Origin: Rhizobiaceae bacterium
Lineage (GTDB): Bacteria > Pseudomonadota > Alphaproteobacteria > Rhizobiales > Rhizobiaceae
NCBI GenBank assembly: GCA_023953845.1
Contig: JAMLJC010000001.1
Span: forward strand, 2,170,001-2,234,000
Reading direction: 5' to 3'
Length of the DNA: 64,000 nucleotides
Shown: positions 17,104-24,790 of the stretch, in pieces
Numbering within the stretch: position 1 is the first letter of the stretch
How the letters are laid out: each line of letters starts with the position of its first letter
Notes under the pieces: model-generated
What the model saw: the letters and a program-made list of their open reading frames with translations, nothing else
What the model was told of the DNA's origin: nothing
The model's database searches: none
Position numbers and translations under genes: made by a program

Positions 17104-18399
17104 ATGAGCGAGAAGGCGGGTTTTGCGAAGTCGAGGATCACCAGACGCTCGGCGCTCAAGGGGCTAGGCGCGGCGGCCGCGATCGGCACGGCGCCGGGCT
17201 ATGTGCGCTATGCCGGCGCGCAGAACAGCGCGCCGATTCGCATCGGCTTCCAGGCGCATCGCACCGGCATCGGCGCCGCCTATGGCCGCTGGTACGAAAA
17301 GACGACGATGGCGGCCACGAAGCTGATCAACGATGCCGGCGGCATCAACGGCCGGCCGGTCGAGATCATCACCGAGGACGACGGCACCGATCCGGCGCGC
17401 GGCGCGGAAGTGGTCGGCAAGTTCGCCACGCAGCACAAATGCGACGTGGTTTACGGCACGCTGTTCAGCCATGTCGTGATCGGCTCCGCGCCTGCGGCAG
17501 GCGAGGCCAAGATCCCCTATTTCGTGGTCAGCGAGGGGCACCACGTCGCCTCGACCAAGCTCAACCGCTACGTCTTCCAGCCTGGCATCACCGACGTGAA
17601 GAGCCAGATCCAGGCAATGGCGCCGTGGATCGCCGGAAATGTCGGCAAGAAGGTCACGCAGATCTTCCCCGACTTCGCCTTCGGCTACGATCACCGCGAC
17701 TACCTGCCGCCGGCGCTCAAGGCGCAGGGCGCCGACGTGATCGCGCAGATCGCCATTCCGCCGACGGAAAGCTCCTTCACCAAGTATTTCCCGCAGATCC
17801 CGGCGGATACCGAGGTCCTGTACCATGTGATGGTCGGGCCGGCGGTGCTGACCTTCGTCAAGGAACTCGGCGAATTCTACGGCTCGAACCGGCCGCAACT
17901 CTTCGGCTTCATCGATTCGCTGGAGGCCGTCGACATCAACAGCCCGGGCCTCGAATTCCTCGACGGCAGCCATTTCTGGGAAGGTTCACCGCGCTACGCA
18001 CAGGAGAACGATTCGGAGGCGCAGAAGGCCTATCGCGCCGCCGTCGGCATTGACGACAACGGCGCATCGGTCGACGATCCGAAGGACGTCTCGACCGCTG
18101 CCCACATGTTCGGCTGCTGGGAGACGCTCTACGTCATCAAGCAGGCGATGGAAGCCTGCAACTATCAGGGACCGGAGGACCGCGCCAAGCTCGTCGAGGC
18201 TACCGAGGTGCTGACCGAGTTCAAGGAGGGCCCTGAGCATCCGCAGGGCGACAAGACTTTCAACGGCAAGATACACCAGTGCTTCGGCCATCAGAACATT
18301 TCGAAGGTGGAGGGCGGCAAGCTGAAGGTGGTGCACCGGACCACGATCGAGGACGGCCTCTACGAGCCGGAAGGCGACTACACGACGATGCCCCTGTGA
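17104..18399 (+). CDS. ABC transporter substrate-binding protein (Liv/urea type)
   Basis: Periplasmic binding protein of 431 residues from ATG 17104. The N-terminus SRITRRSALKGLGAAAAIG is a twin-arginine leader with cleavage near the AGA-Q region at about residue 40. Peripla_BP_6 features follow: RIGFQAHRTGIGAAYGRWYE, INDAGGINGRPVEIITEDDGTDPARG, and IFPDFAFGYDHRDY. It starts the second importer set (livH, livM, livG, livF at 19039-22322), but a toxin-antitoxin pair separates it from its permease genes. It is clearly distinct from the LivJ at 10831. The ligand is unknown. Confidence 0.92.
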   Translation: MSEKAGFAKSRITRRSALKGLGAAAAIGTAPGYVRYAGAQNSAPIRIGFQAHRTGIGAAYGRWYEKTTMAATKLINDAGGINGRPVEIITEDDGTDPARGAEVVGKFATQHKCDVVYGTLFSHVVIGSAPAAGEAKIPYFVVSEGHHVASTKLNRYVFQPGITDVKSQIQAMAPWIAGNVGKKVTQIFPDFAFGYDHRDYLPPALKAQGADVIAQIAIPPTESSFTKYFPQIPADTEVLYHVMVGPAVLTFVKELGEFYGSNRPQLFGFIDSLEAVDINSPGLEFLDGSHFWEGSPRYAQENDSEAQKAYRAAVGIDDNGASVDDPKDVSTAAHMFGCWETLYVIKQAMEACNYQGPEDRAKLVEATEVLTEFKEGPEHPQGDKTFNGKIHQCFGHQNISKVEGGKLKVVHRTTIEDGLYEPEGDYTTMPL

Positions 18400-18418
18400 C
18401 GGCGAACTGGTCAGAAGG

Positions 18419-18448
18419 ATACTGACGACGTATATACGTCGTCAGTAT
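18419..18448. promoter_or_regulatory. Perfect 30-bp palindrome, toxin-antitoxin operator
   Basis: A 30-bp sequence identical to its reverse complement (half-site ATACTGACGACGTAT), ending 16 bases before the antitoxin ATG. Ribbon-helix-helix antitoxins bind palindromic sites in exactly this position, so this is very likely the autoregulatory operator. It could equally fold as an RNA hairpin in read-through transcripts from the binding-protein gene and dampen expression of the permease genes downstream. Confidence 0.85.
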
Positions 18449-18464
18449 TTGATGGAGCATCGCC

Positions 18465-18749
18465 ATGGCCAAGGAAGCCGTCTTCACCATGAAGCTGGAG
18501 CCCGAACTGCGCGAGGCGTTCATGGCGGCTGCGGAAGCCGCCGATCGTCCCGCGTCGCAGATCGTGCGTGAATTCATGCGGGATTTCGTCCAGCAGGATC
18601 ACGAGTATGTGGAATTTCTGCGGAAGCACGTGGAGCGGGCTCGCGCTGACATTGCCGCTGGACGGGTGCATACGCAAGAGGAGATCGAAGAAGAGGCGAA
18701 GCAGCGGGCGGAAAGGCTCGCCAAGCAGGCTGCTGAGCGCGCAGCGTGA
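18465..18749 (+). CDS. Antitoxin, ribbon-helix-helix (ParD/CopG-like)
   Basis: Small acidic/basic protein of 94 residues. The N-terminal AVFTMKLEPELREAFMAAAE followed by DRPASQIVREFMRDFV fits a ribbon-helix-helix DNA-binding domain, and the long charged helical tail (EEIEEEAKQRAERLAKQAAE) fits the toxin-wrapping part of an antitoxin. It is preceded by a perfect 30-bp palindrome and overlaps the next gene by GTGA. It is inserted between a Liv binding-protein gene and its permeases, an unusual place for such a module. Confidence 0.85.
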   Translation: MAKEAVFTMKLEPELREAFMAAAEAADRPASQIVREFMRDFVQQDHEYVEFLRKHVERARADIAAGRVHTQEEIEEEAKQRAERLAKQAAERAA

Positions 18750-19039
18750 GAATTCGATGGACGAGTTCCGCGCGCAGAAATCTGGGTGAGATCGTCGAGT
18801 ACATAGCGCTGGAGAATCCGGGCGCCGCAATCCGAATGGACTTATTGCTATCCCGAGCGCCGCGCGTTCTGACGCGTTTTCCCTTGATGGGCAAATCCGG
18901 TGCGCTGCAAGGCACGCGAGAGCTGCTGCCCCATCCCTCGTATCGTATGGTCTATGCGGTGGGCGTCGACGAAATCGCAATCCTCGCCATCGTCCATACC
19001 TCCCGCCAGTGGCCGCCCATTGACGACGAGGGCGCATAA
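18746..19039 (+). CDS. Toxin, RelE/ParE superfamily
   Basis: Basic 97-residue protein. RIRWTSSARRNLGEIVEYIALENPGAAIRM at the N-terminus, HPSYRMVYAV and ILAIVHTSRQWP near the C-terminus match the ParE/RelE toxin pattern. GTG start at 18746 overlaps the antitoxin stop. ParE members poison gyrase and RelE members cleave mRNA on the ribosome; the sequence alone does not decide, though the length and RMVYAV...IVHTSRQW ending lean to ParE. Its TAA stop shares its last A with the ATG of the downstream permease gene. Confidence 0.85.
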   Translation: MRIRWTSSARRNLGEIVEYIALENPGAAIRMDLLLSRAPRVLTRFPLMGKSGALQGTRELLPHPSYRMVYAVGVDEIAILAIVHTSRQWPPIDDEGA

Positions 19040-19920
19040 TGTCCTTCGGCCCACACCTCCTGCTTGCGTCTCTTGAAGGCCTCGTCACCGCTGCCGTGCT
19101 GGCGCTGACCGCGCTCGGCCTGTCGCTCGTGTTCGGCGTCATGCGCGTCGTCAACGTGGCGCATGGCGAGTTCTTCATGCTTGGCGCCGTCATCGCCTGG
19201 TGGGTGGCGTCCATGGCCGGCGCGCATCCGGCCGTCGGCTTCGCGCTTGCGCTGGTGGTCGCCCCGCTGGTCGTCGGCGCGATCGCTTTCGCCTCGGAAC
19301 GGCTGGTGCTGCGGCGGCTCGACTACAATCCGGAAGCGACGATCGTCGCGACCATCGGCCTGCTCTACATCATCCAGCAGGCGGCGCTTTCGCTCTACGG
19401 ACCGGAAGCCCGCCCGGTTGCGCCACCCTTCAACTACCGCGTGCTCCTGCCCTGGTTCGGATACTCCGGCTACAAGCTCGCCGTGATCGCCGCCGCAATC
19501 CTGATCATTCTCGCTACATGGCTCGTGCTGACCCGCACGAAAATCGGCCTCGTCATGCGCGCCACGCAATATGACCGGGAGACGGCGCAGGCCTTCGGCA
19601 TACCCGTCGGCCGCGTCTATGGCGGCGTTTTCGCGCTCGGCGCGATGCTCGCCGCTGTCGCCGCCGTGCTCATCGTGCCGATCCAGCAGGCGCACTATCT
19701 GATGGGCCGCGATCCGCTGCTTCTCTCCTTCATCGTGGTCATCATTGGCGGGCTGGGGTCGCTGCGCGGCACTTTGATCGCGGCATTGCTGATCGGCCTG
19801 TCGGACGGCATCATCTCCATGTTCTTCTCGCCGACCCTCGCCAAGATGATCGCGACGCTGGTGGTGGCGCTCGTGCTTGTCTTCCGACCGCAGGGCCTGT
19901 TCGGGACGGCCGCCCGATGA
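19039..19920 (+). CDS. livH: Liv-type ABC transporter permease (LivH-like)
   Basis: Membrane permease of 293 residues with about eight hydrophobic segments. The N-terminal LTALGLSLVFGVMRVVNVAHGEFFMLGAV and the loop RATQYDRETAQAFGIPVGRVYGGVFALGAMLA near 175-200 are typical LivH parts. Its ATG overlaps the toxin stop (TAATG), so its translation is coupled to the toxin. ATGA overlap links it to the next permease. It belongs with the binding protein at 17104. Confidence 0.93.
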   Translation: MSFGPHLLLASLEGLVTAAVLALTALGLSLVFGVMRVVNVAHGEFFMLGAVIAWWVASMAGAHPAVGFALALVVAPLVVGAIAFASERLVLRRLDYNPEATIVATIGLLYIIQQAALSLYGPEARPVAPPFNYRVLLPWFGYSGYKLAVIAAAILIILATWLVLTRTKIGLVMRATQYDRETAQAFGIPVGRVYGGVFALGAMLAAVAAVLIVPIQQAHYLMGRDPLLLSFIVVIIGGLGSLRGTLIAALLIGLSDGIISMFFSPTLAKMIATLVVALVLVFRPQGLFGTAAR

Positions 19921-20867
19921 ACGGCAAGAGTCTCGCCCTGCATGTCGCGGTCGTCGCGCTGCTGTTCGCGCTGAATTTCCTGCTGCCCGACTACCATCAC
20001 GGCGTGCTGGCGCGCGTCATGGTCTTCGCCGTCTTCGCCATGGGCTACGGGCTGCTGTTCGGCTATGCGGGCCTGCTCAGCCTCGGGCACGCCATGTTCT
20101 TCGCCGCCGGCATGTACGGAACCGGGCTTTCCATGTTGCATCTGGGCTGGAGCGCGCCTTTCGGCTTCCTCGGCGGCATCGCGGCCGGAGCGCTGCTCGC
20201 GCTCGTCATCGGCCTTCTGGCGCTGCGGACGACCGGCGTCGCCTTCATGATCGTGACGATGATGTTCGCGCAGGTGTTTTATCTGACCATCCTCTATTTC
20301 AGCCGATGGACGCGCGGCGACGAAGGTTTCGTCATCGACCGGCAGGCGCGTGTCTTCGATGTTGCCGGCCTTCACCTCGATCTGGCCGATCCGGTGACGC
20401 GCTACATGGCCGCCCTAATTCTGTTCACCGTCGTGCTGTTCGTGCTGCTGCGCATCGTATCCTCGCCTTTCGGGCGCGTCCTCGTCGCCATCCGCGAGAA
20501 CGAGGAACGGACGCGGATGCTGGGCTACGACGTCTTCGCCAACAAGCTTGCGGCGGTCGTGGTGTCGGGAACGATCTGCGCGGCAGCGGGCGCGGCCTAC
20601 GCGCTGCTGTTCGGCTTTGCCGGCGCGACCTTCGCCTCGGTGCAGTACTCGATCCTGCCGCTGCTCTGGACGCTGCTCGGAGGAGCCGGCACGACGATCG
20701 GGCCACTGCTCGGCACGCTGTTCATGTATTATGTCGTCGACGTCACCAGCGGCTACACCAGCGCCTATCTGCTGGTCGTGGGCGCGGCGCTGATCGTGCT
20801 GGTGCTGTTCTTCCCCAAGGGCGTGCTCGGCACCGTCCGCGACCGCTGGGCGAGGTGGCTGCCATGA
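19917..20867 (+). CDS. livM: Liv-type ABC transporter permease (LivM-like)
   Basis: Membrane permease of 316 residues, about ten hydrophobic segments. LivM signatures are MGYGLLFGYAGLLSLGHAMFFAAGMYGTG near 42-70 and the coupling region IRENEERTRMLGYDVFANKLAAVVVSGTICAAAG near 190-225. It is coupled to its neighbours on both sides by ATGA overlaps. It forms the channel with the preceding LivH protein. Confidence 0.93.
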   Translation: MNGKSLALHVAVVALLFALNFLLPDYHHGVLARVMVFAVFAMGYGLLFGYAGLLSLGHAMFFAAGMYGTGLSMLHLGWSAPFGFLGGIAAGALLALVIGLLALRTTGVAFMIVTMMFAQVFYLTILYFSRWTRGDEGFVIDRQARVFDVAGLHLDLADPVTRYMAALILFTVVLFVLLRIVSSPFGRVLVAIRENEERTRMLGYDVFANKLAAVVVSGTICAAAGAAYALLFGFAGATFASVQYSILPLLWTLLGGAGTTIGPLLGTLFMYYVVDVTSGYTSAYLLVVGAALIVLVLFFPKGVLGTVRDRWARWLP

Positions 20868-21622
20868 TGGGACAAGCCGCCGCTCCGCTGCTGCGTACCA
20901 CCGGCCTCAGCCGCCATTTCGGCGGGCTGAAGGCCGTCGACGGCGTCGATTTCAGCCTGATGCCCGGCGAGATCCGCGCCATCATCGGGCCGAACGGCGC
21001 CGGCAAGACGACCTTCGTCAGCCTGATCTGCGGACGCATCGAGCCCAGCGCCGGCCGTATCGAGTTCGACGGCGAGGACATTACCGATCTGCCGGCGCAC
21101 CGCCGCGTGCGCAAAGGCATCGCCTATACCTTCCAGATCACCAGCGTCTACGCCAACCTGACCGCCTACGACAATGTCGCGCTCGCCGCGGAACGGGCGC
21201 TGCTCGACGCGCCGGGGGAGAAGCGAGGCGCGCGCGTGTTGCGCCAGCACACGCTGGAGGCCTTGCGCCGCACCGGCCTCGAAAGCCGCCGCGACACGCC
21301 GGCCGGCACGCTGGCATACGGGCACCAGCGCCTGCTCGAAGTGGCGATGGGGCTTGCGCTGAAGCCGCGTCTCCTGATCCTCGACGAGCCGACGCAGGGG
21401 CTGTCGGATGCCGAGATAGCCGACTTTATCGCGCTGGTCCGCGAGATCGCCAGGGACGCCACCGTGCTGCTGATCGAACACAATATGGATGTGGTCATGG
21501 CGCTGGCCGACCGCATCTCGGTCTTCGATGCCGGGCGTCTGATCGCGGAAGGGCCGCCGGATGCGATCCGCGCCAACCCCGCCGTCCAGCGCGCCTATCT
21601 CGGCGGAGGCGCCGATGACTGA
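20864..21622 (+). CDS. livG: Liv-type ABC transporter ATP-binding protein (LivG-like)
   Basis: Cytoplasmic ATPase of 252 residues starting at ATG 20864 (a second ATG follows directly at 20867). Walker A GPNGAGKTT is near residues 43-51, the signature LAYGHQRLLEVAMGLA near 150-165, Walker B LLILDEPTQGLSD near 172, and the GPPDAIRANPAVQRAYLGG tail fits LivG. It overlaps livM by ATGA and livF by 8 bases, giving a compact operon. Confidence 0.93.
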   Translation: MMGQAAAPLLRTTGLSRHFGGLKAVDGVDFSLMPGEIRAIIGPNGAGKTTFVSLICGRIEPSAGRIEFDGEDITDLPAHRRVRKGIAYTFQITSVYANLTAYDNVALAAERALLDAPGEKRGARVLRQHTLEALRRTGLESRRDTPAGTLAYGHQRLLEVAMGLALKPRLLILDEPTQGLSDAEIADFIALVREIARDATVLLIEHNMDVVMALADRISVFDAGRLIAEGPPDAIRANPAVQRAYLGGGADD

Positions 21623-22322
21623 CGTGCTGACCGTTTCCGGCCTGAACTGCTTTTACGGCGAGGTGCAGGTGCTGCATGATTTCTCGCTCGGCCTGCGCAA
21701 GGGCGAGGTGCTCTGCCTGCTCGGCCGCAACGGCGCCGGCAAGACGACGGCATTGAAGGCGATCATGGGCCTCGTGCCGGCACGCTCCGGCTCGATCCGG
21801 CTCGGCGACAGGGAATTGACCGCGCTGCCTGCGCATGAAGTGCCGAGGGCCGGCATCGCCTATGTGCCGCAGGGCCGCCGGCTGTTCGCCGAGATGACCG
21901 TGGCGGAAAACATCGAGATCGGCCTGATGGCGCGCGGCAAGGGGTCTGCGACGCGCGATGCTGTGCTCGACCTTTTCCCCGTCCTGCGCGAGCGGCTGAA
22001 GCAGCGTTCCGGCACGCTGTCGGGCGGCGAGCAGCAGATGCTCGCCATGGCTCGGGCGCTCTGCGTCGAGCCTCAGGTGCTGCTTCTGGACGAACCGACC
22101 GAGGGGCTGATGCCGTCGATGATCGCGAAGATCCGCGAGACGGTGGCGAAGCTGCGCGAACGGGGTGTTTCGACCTTGTTGGTCGAGCAGCGTGTGGACG
22201 CGGTGCTGCCCGTCGCCGACCGCGTCGCCTTTATCGAGAACGGCCGCAACCGCGAAACCGCGAATGTGCGGCGGCTGCGCGACGATCCGGATCTGATCCG
22301 GCGCTATGTCGGTGTCAGTTGA
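21615..22322 (+). CDS. livF: Liv-type ABC transporter ATP-binding protein (LivF-like)
   Basis: Cytoplasmic ATPase of 235 residues from ATG 21615. Walker A GRNGAGKTT lies near residues 37-45, the signature LSGGEQQMLAMARAL near 133 and Walker B VLLLDEPTEGLMPS near 156; IAYVPQGRRLFAEMTVAENI is the usual LivF Q-loop region. It is the last gene of the plus-strand importer operon. A perfect 8-bp hairpin 27 bases after its stop probably ends the transcript. Confidence 0.93.
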   Translation: MTDVLTVSGLNCFYGEVQVLHDFSLGLRKGEVLCLLGRNGAGKTTALKAIMGLVPARSGSIRLGDRELTALPAHEVPRAGIAYVPQGRRLFAEMTVAENIEIGLMARGKGSATRDAVLDLFPVLRERLKQRSGTLSGGEQQMLAMARALCVEPQVLLLDEPTEGLMPSMIAKIRETVAKLRERGVSTLLVEQRVDAVLPVADRVAFIENGRNRETANVRRLRDDPDLIRRYVGVS

Positions 22323-22348
22323 GTCTGTTTTCGTTCAACAGGCATCAG

Positions 22349-22373
22349 AAAAACTGTCCGGTTGGCCGGACAG
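22349..22373 (-). terminator. Bidirectional hairpin terminator
   Basis: CTGTCCGG-TTGG-CCGGACAG: perfect 8-bp stem, 4-base loop, at 22354-22373. Read on the minus strand it is followed by TTTTT (22353-22349), a proper intrinsic terminator for the mini-gene at 22470-22402. On the plus strand it is followed by GCTTT and probably ends the livF transcript less efficiently. Confidence 0.8.
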
Positions 22374-22401
22374 GCTTTCATCGCTGCATGGAAACCGCTT
22401 C

Positions 22402-22470
22402 TCAGCGTGGCTTGATGAGGCCGCTGAGCGGGCCGGTCTTGCGCGGATACCAGTCAAAACAACGTGTCAT
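22402..22470 (-). CDS. Candidate 22-residue small protein or leader peptide
   Basis: A 22-codon ORF beginning MTRCFDWYPRK and ending SGLIKPR. It is supported by context rather than homology: a near-consensus sigma-70 promoter (TTGACA at 22529-22524, 17-base spacer, TCAAAT at 22506-22501), a strong Shine-Dalgarno (GGGAGGGG at 22482-22475, 4 bases before the ATG), and an intrinsic terminator with five T residues 29 bases after the stop. The predicted transcript is about 145 nt. The peptide is basic, with one cysteine and one tryptophan, and no hydrophobic segment. It could be a small protein, a sensor uORF, or a dual-function sRNA; I do not recognise it. Confidence 0.5.
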   Translation of the reverse strand: MTRCFDWYPRKTGPLSGLIKPR

Positions 22471-22500
22471 GTTTCCCCTCCCAATCAGTTTATCGGGATA

Positions 22501-22529
22501 ATTTGAGGCGGATCGGCGGCGCTTGTCAA
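22501..22529 (-). promoter_or_regulatory. Sigma-70 type promoter of the mini-gene
   Basis: Minus strand: -35 TTGACA (perfect), 17-base spacer, -10 TCAAAT (4 of 6). The expected start near 22494 gives a leader of about 24 bases containing GGGAGGGG before the ATG at 22470. It is divergent from the hydantoinase gene. Confidence 0.55.
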
Positions 22530-22679
22530 GCGAACCACTGTACAGGACTGCATCTGTTCGCTGCGCCGTTGGCACCACCGATCATGCAAGGAGCCTCTTC
22601 CGCTCGGGCGCATCGGTCGCTATTGCGCGTGACAGGCACGTCCCGCCGGATGCAGCAGTTCCAGCCGAAGAATCCTCCC

Positions 22680-24692
22680 ATGAATGTTTCCGCCGCGTCC
22701 TCGCTTTTCCTCGGCATAGATACCGGCGGCACCTATACCGACGCGGTGCTGTGGTCGCAGGAGACGGGCGTGGTGGCGAAGGCGAAATCGCTGACCACCC
22801 GGCATGACCTCGCCGTCGGCATTTCCGGCGCCGTCGACGCCGTCCTGAGCAAGGCCAAGGTCGATCCGGGGACCATAAAGCTGGCCTCCATGTCGACGAC
22901 GCTCGCCACCAATGCGCTGGTGGAAGGACAGGGCGGTCGCGTCGCGCTGGTGATGATCGGCTTCGGTGAGGAGGACCTCGCCCGCGACGGGCTGAAATCG
23001 GCGCTTGGCAGCGATCCGGTGATTTTCTGCGCGGGCGGGCACGACGTGCATGGCAACGCCGCCCGGCTGGACCTGTCTCTGCTCGAGGCGGTGCTGCCGG
23101 AACTGGCGGGCAGCGTCTCCGGTTTTGCCGTCTGCGCCTATTTCGCCACGCGCAACCCGGCGCACGAAATCGCCGCGCGCGAGCTGATCCGCGAGCGGAC
23201 GGGTCTGCCGGTGACGGCCAGCCACGAACTGTCCGCAAAGCTCGGCGGACCGCGCCGCGCGCTTACGACGCTGCTCAACGCGCGGCTGATTTCCATGATC
23301 GACCGGCTGATCGCCGCGACGGAAGGGTTTCTCGACAGGCGCGCCATCCATGCGCCGCTGATGGTGGTGCGCGGCGACGGGGCGCTGGTTTCCGCTACCT
23401 TCGCCCGCCAGCGTCCGATCGAGACCATCCTGTCCGGCCCGGCGGCGAGCCTTGTCGGCGCCCGCCACATGACCGGCCTGGACGATGCCGTGGTGTCGGA
23501 TATCGGCGGCACGACGACGGATGTCGCCGTGCTGGACAAGGGCCGGCCGCGCCTCGATCCGGAAGGCGCGACCGTCGGCGGCTATCGCACGATGGTCGAG
23601 GCGGTGGCGATGCGCACTTTCGGTCTCGGTGGCGATTCCGAGGTGGCGCTGGAGGATGGCGCGCTGAGCCCGAGGATTCTGCTCGGGCCGCGCCGCGTCG
23701 TGCCGGTATCGCTTGCCGCCGTCGCGCATGGCGAGGCCGTGACGGAAGTGCTGGAGCGCCAGCTTCGCGCCGCCAATCCGGGGCGCACCGACGGCCGGCT
23801 CGTCATGCGCACCGGCGTGCCGGATCGTCTCGCCGCCGGTCTGAGCGCGGCGGAGGCGAGACTTTTCGACCTCGTCACGCCGGCGCCGCAGGCGCTCGAC
23901 CGTGTGCTCAGTTCCAACGCGCAGATGGCGACGCTCAACCGCCTCGTCGCGCGTGGGCTCGTCCATCTCGTTGGATTCACGCCATCGGACGCGGCGCATA
24001 CGCTCGGCCGGCAGGCGAACTGGAATGCCGCCGCCGCAAGGCTCGCGGCGGAGCTTTTCGCCCGCCGCCGCGACGGGCGCGGACAGGTGATCGCCGAGAC
24101 GCCCGAGGCGATCAGCGAGCGCGTGCTGGCGACGCTCACCCGCCTTTCCGCGGAAGTGATCCTCGAAACGGCATTCGAGGAGGACGGGCTGGACGGCGCG
24201 GCGACGGTCGCCCATGCGCTGGTGCAAAGGGCGGTAGGCGCGCATCCCGGCATCGCGCGTCTCACCGTCGCTCTCGACCGGCCGGTCATCGGCCTCGGCG
24301 CATCGGCCCCATTGCACTATGCGAGCCTCTCGCCGCTGGTCGGCAATCATTGCATCGTGCCGGAAGACACAGACGTCGCCAATGCGCTCGGCGCGGTGGT
24401 CGGTCAGGTTCGCGTCTCGGCGGAGGCGACGGTCAGCCAGCCGCAGGAAGGCCTGTTCCGTCTGTCTTCGGACGATCACATCCGCGATTTCCTGGACGAG
24501 GACAAGGCTCTGGAAGCCGCGGAGCAGCATGTTCGCGCCCGGGCCATGGAGCGCGCAGTGCTGGCCGGCACCGATACGGCCGAGCTTGCGGTTGTCCGCG
24601 ACGTCCGCACCGCCACCGTCGAGGGCCAGCGCAAGTTCATCGAGGCGCATATCGTCGCGACCGCCAGCGGCCGGCCACGGATTGCAGTGTGA
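22680..24692 (+). CDS. Hydantoinase/oxoprolinase family protein (HyuA-like)
   Basis: ATP-dependent amidohydrolase-type protein of about 670 residues from the ATG at 22680 (an ATG at 22650 is an alternative; neither has a strong ribosome site). The N-terminus FLGIDTGGTYTDAVLW is the ASKHA-type phosphate-binding loop, STTLATNALVEG follows near 75, and SDIGGTTTDVAVLDKGRP near 275 is the second nucleotide-binding segment of the Hydantoinase_A domain. HyuA proteins usually work with a HyuB partner; none is adjacent, so it may be a stand-alone member of uncertain substrate. It lies between the Liv operon and the copper-type promoter, and its own operon status is unclear. Confidence 0.88.
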   Translation: MNVSAASSLFLGIDTGGTYTDAVLWSQETGVVAKAKSLTTRHDLAVGISGAVDAVLSKAKVDPGTIKLASMSTTLATNALVEGQGGRVALVMIGFGEEDLARDGLKSALGSDPVIFCAGGHDVHGNAARLDLSLLEAVLPELAGSVSGFAVCAYFATRNPAHEIAARELIRERTGLPVTASHELSAKLGGPRRALTTLLNARLISMIDRLIAATEGFLDRRAIHAPLMVVRGDGALVSATFARQRPIETILSGPAASLVGARHMTGLDDAVVSDIGGTTTDVAVLDKGRPRLDPEGATVGGYRTMVEAVAMRTFGLGGDSEVALEDGALSPRILLGPRRVVPVSLAAVAHGEAVTEVLERQLRAANPGRTDGRLVMRTGVPDRLAAGLSAAEARLFDLVTPAPQALDRVLSSNAQMATLNRLVARGLVHLVGFTPSDAAHTLGRQANWNAAAARLAAELFARRRDGRGQVIAETPEAISERVLATLTRLSAEVILETAFEEDGLDGAATVAHALVQRAVGAHPGIARLTVALDRPVIGLGASAPLHYASLSPLVGNHCIVPEDTDVANALGAVVGQVRVSAEATVSQPQEGLFRLSSDDHIRDFLDEDKALEAAEQHVRARAMERAVLAGTDTAELAVVRDVRTATVEGQRKFIEAHIVATASGRPRIAV

Positions 24693-24731
24693 GGGGATGG
24701 CGGGCGCCGCTTCGTGATACTCTCGGGCGGC

Positions 24732-24761
24732 TTGACCTTCCAGTCACTGGAAACCCTACAT
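24732..24761 (+). promoter_or_regulatory. MerR-family (CueR/HmrR-type) promoter/operator
   Basis: -35 TTGACC (24732-24737), then a 19-base spacer carrying the inverted repeat TTCCAG-TCA-CTGGAA (24738-24752), then a -10 around CTACAT/TACATG (24756-24762). An over-long 19-base spacer with CCTTCC...TGGAA dyad is the hallmark of promoters activated by Cu(I) sensors of the MerR family, as at E. coli copA. It lies 30 bases before the glutaredoxin-MauE gene. No merR-like gene is in this window. Confidence 0.75.
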
Positions 24762-24790
24762 GAGGCTCAACCCCGAAAGGAACGTTGACC

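Noticed and set aside
22306..22506. A 66-codon plus-strand frame after livF
   Set aside because: It begins inside livF, runs through the terminator hairpin and has no ribosome site; the minus-strand 22-codon unit explains the region better.
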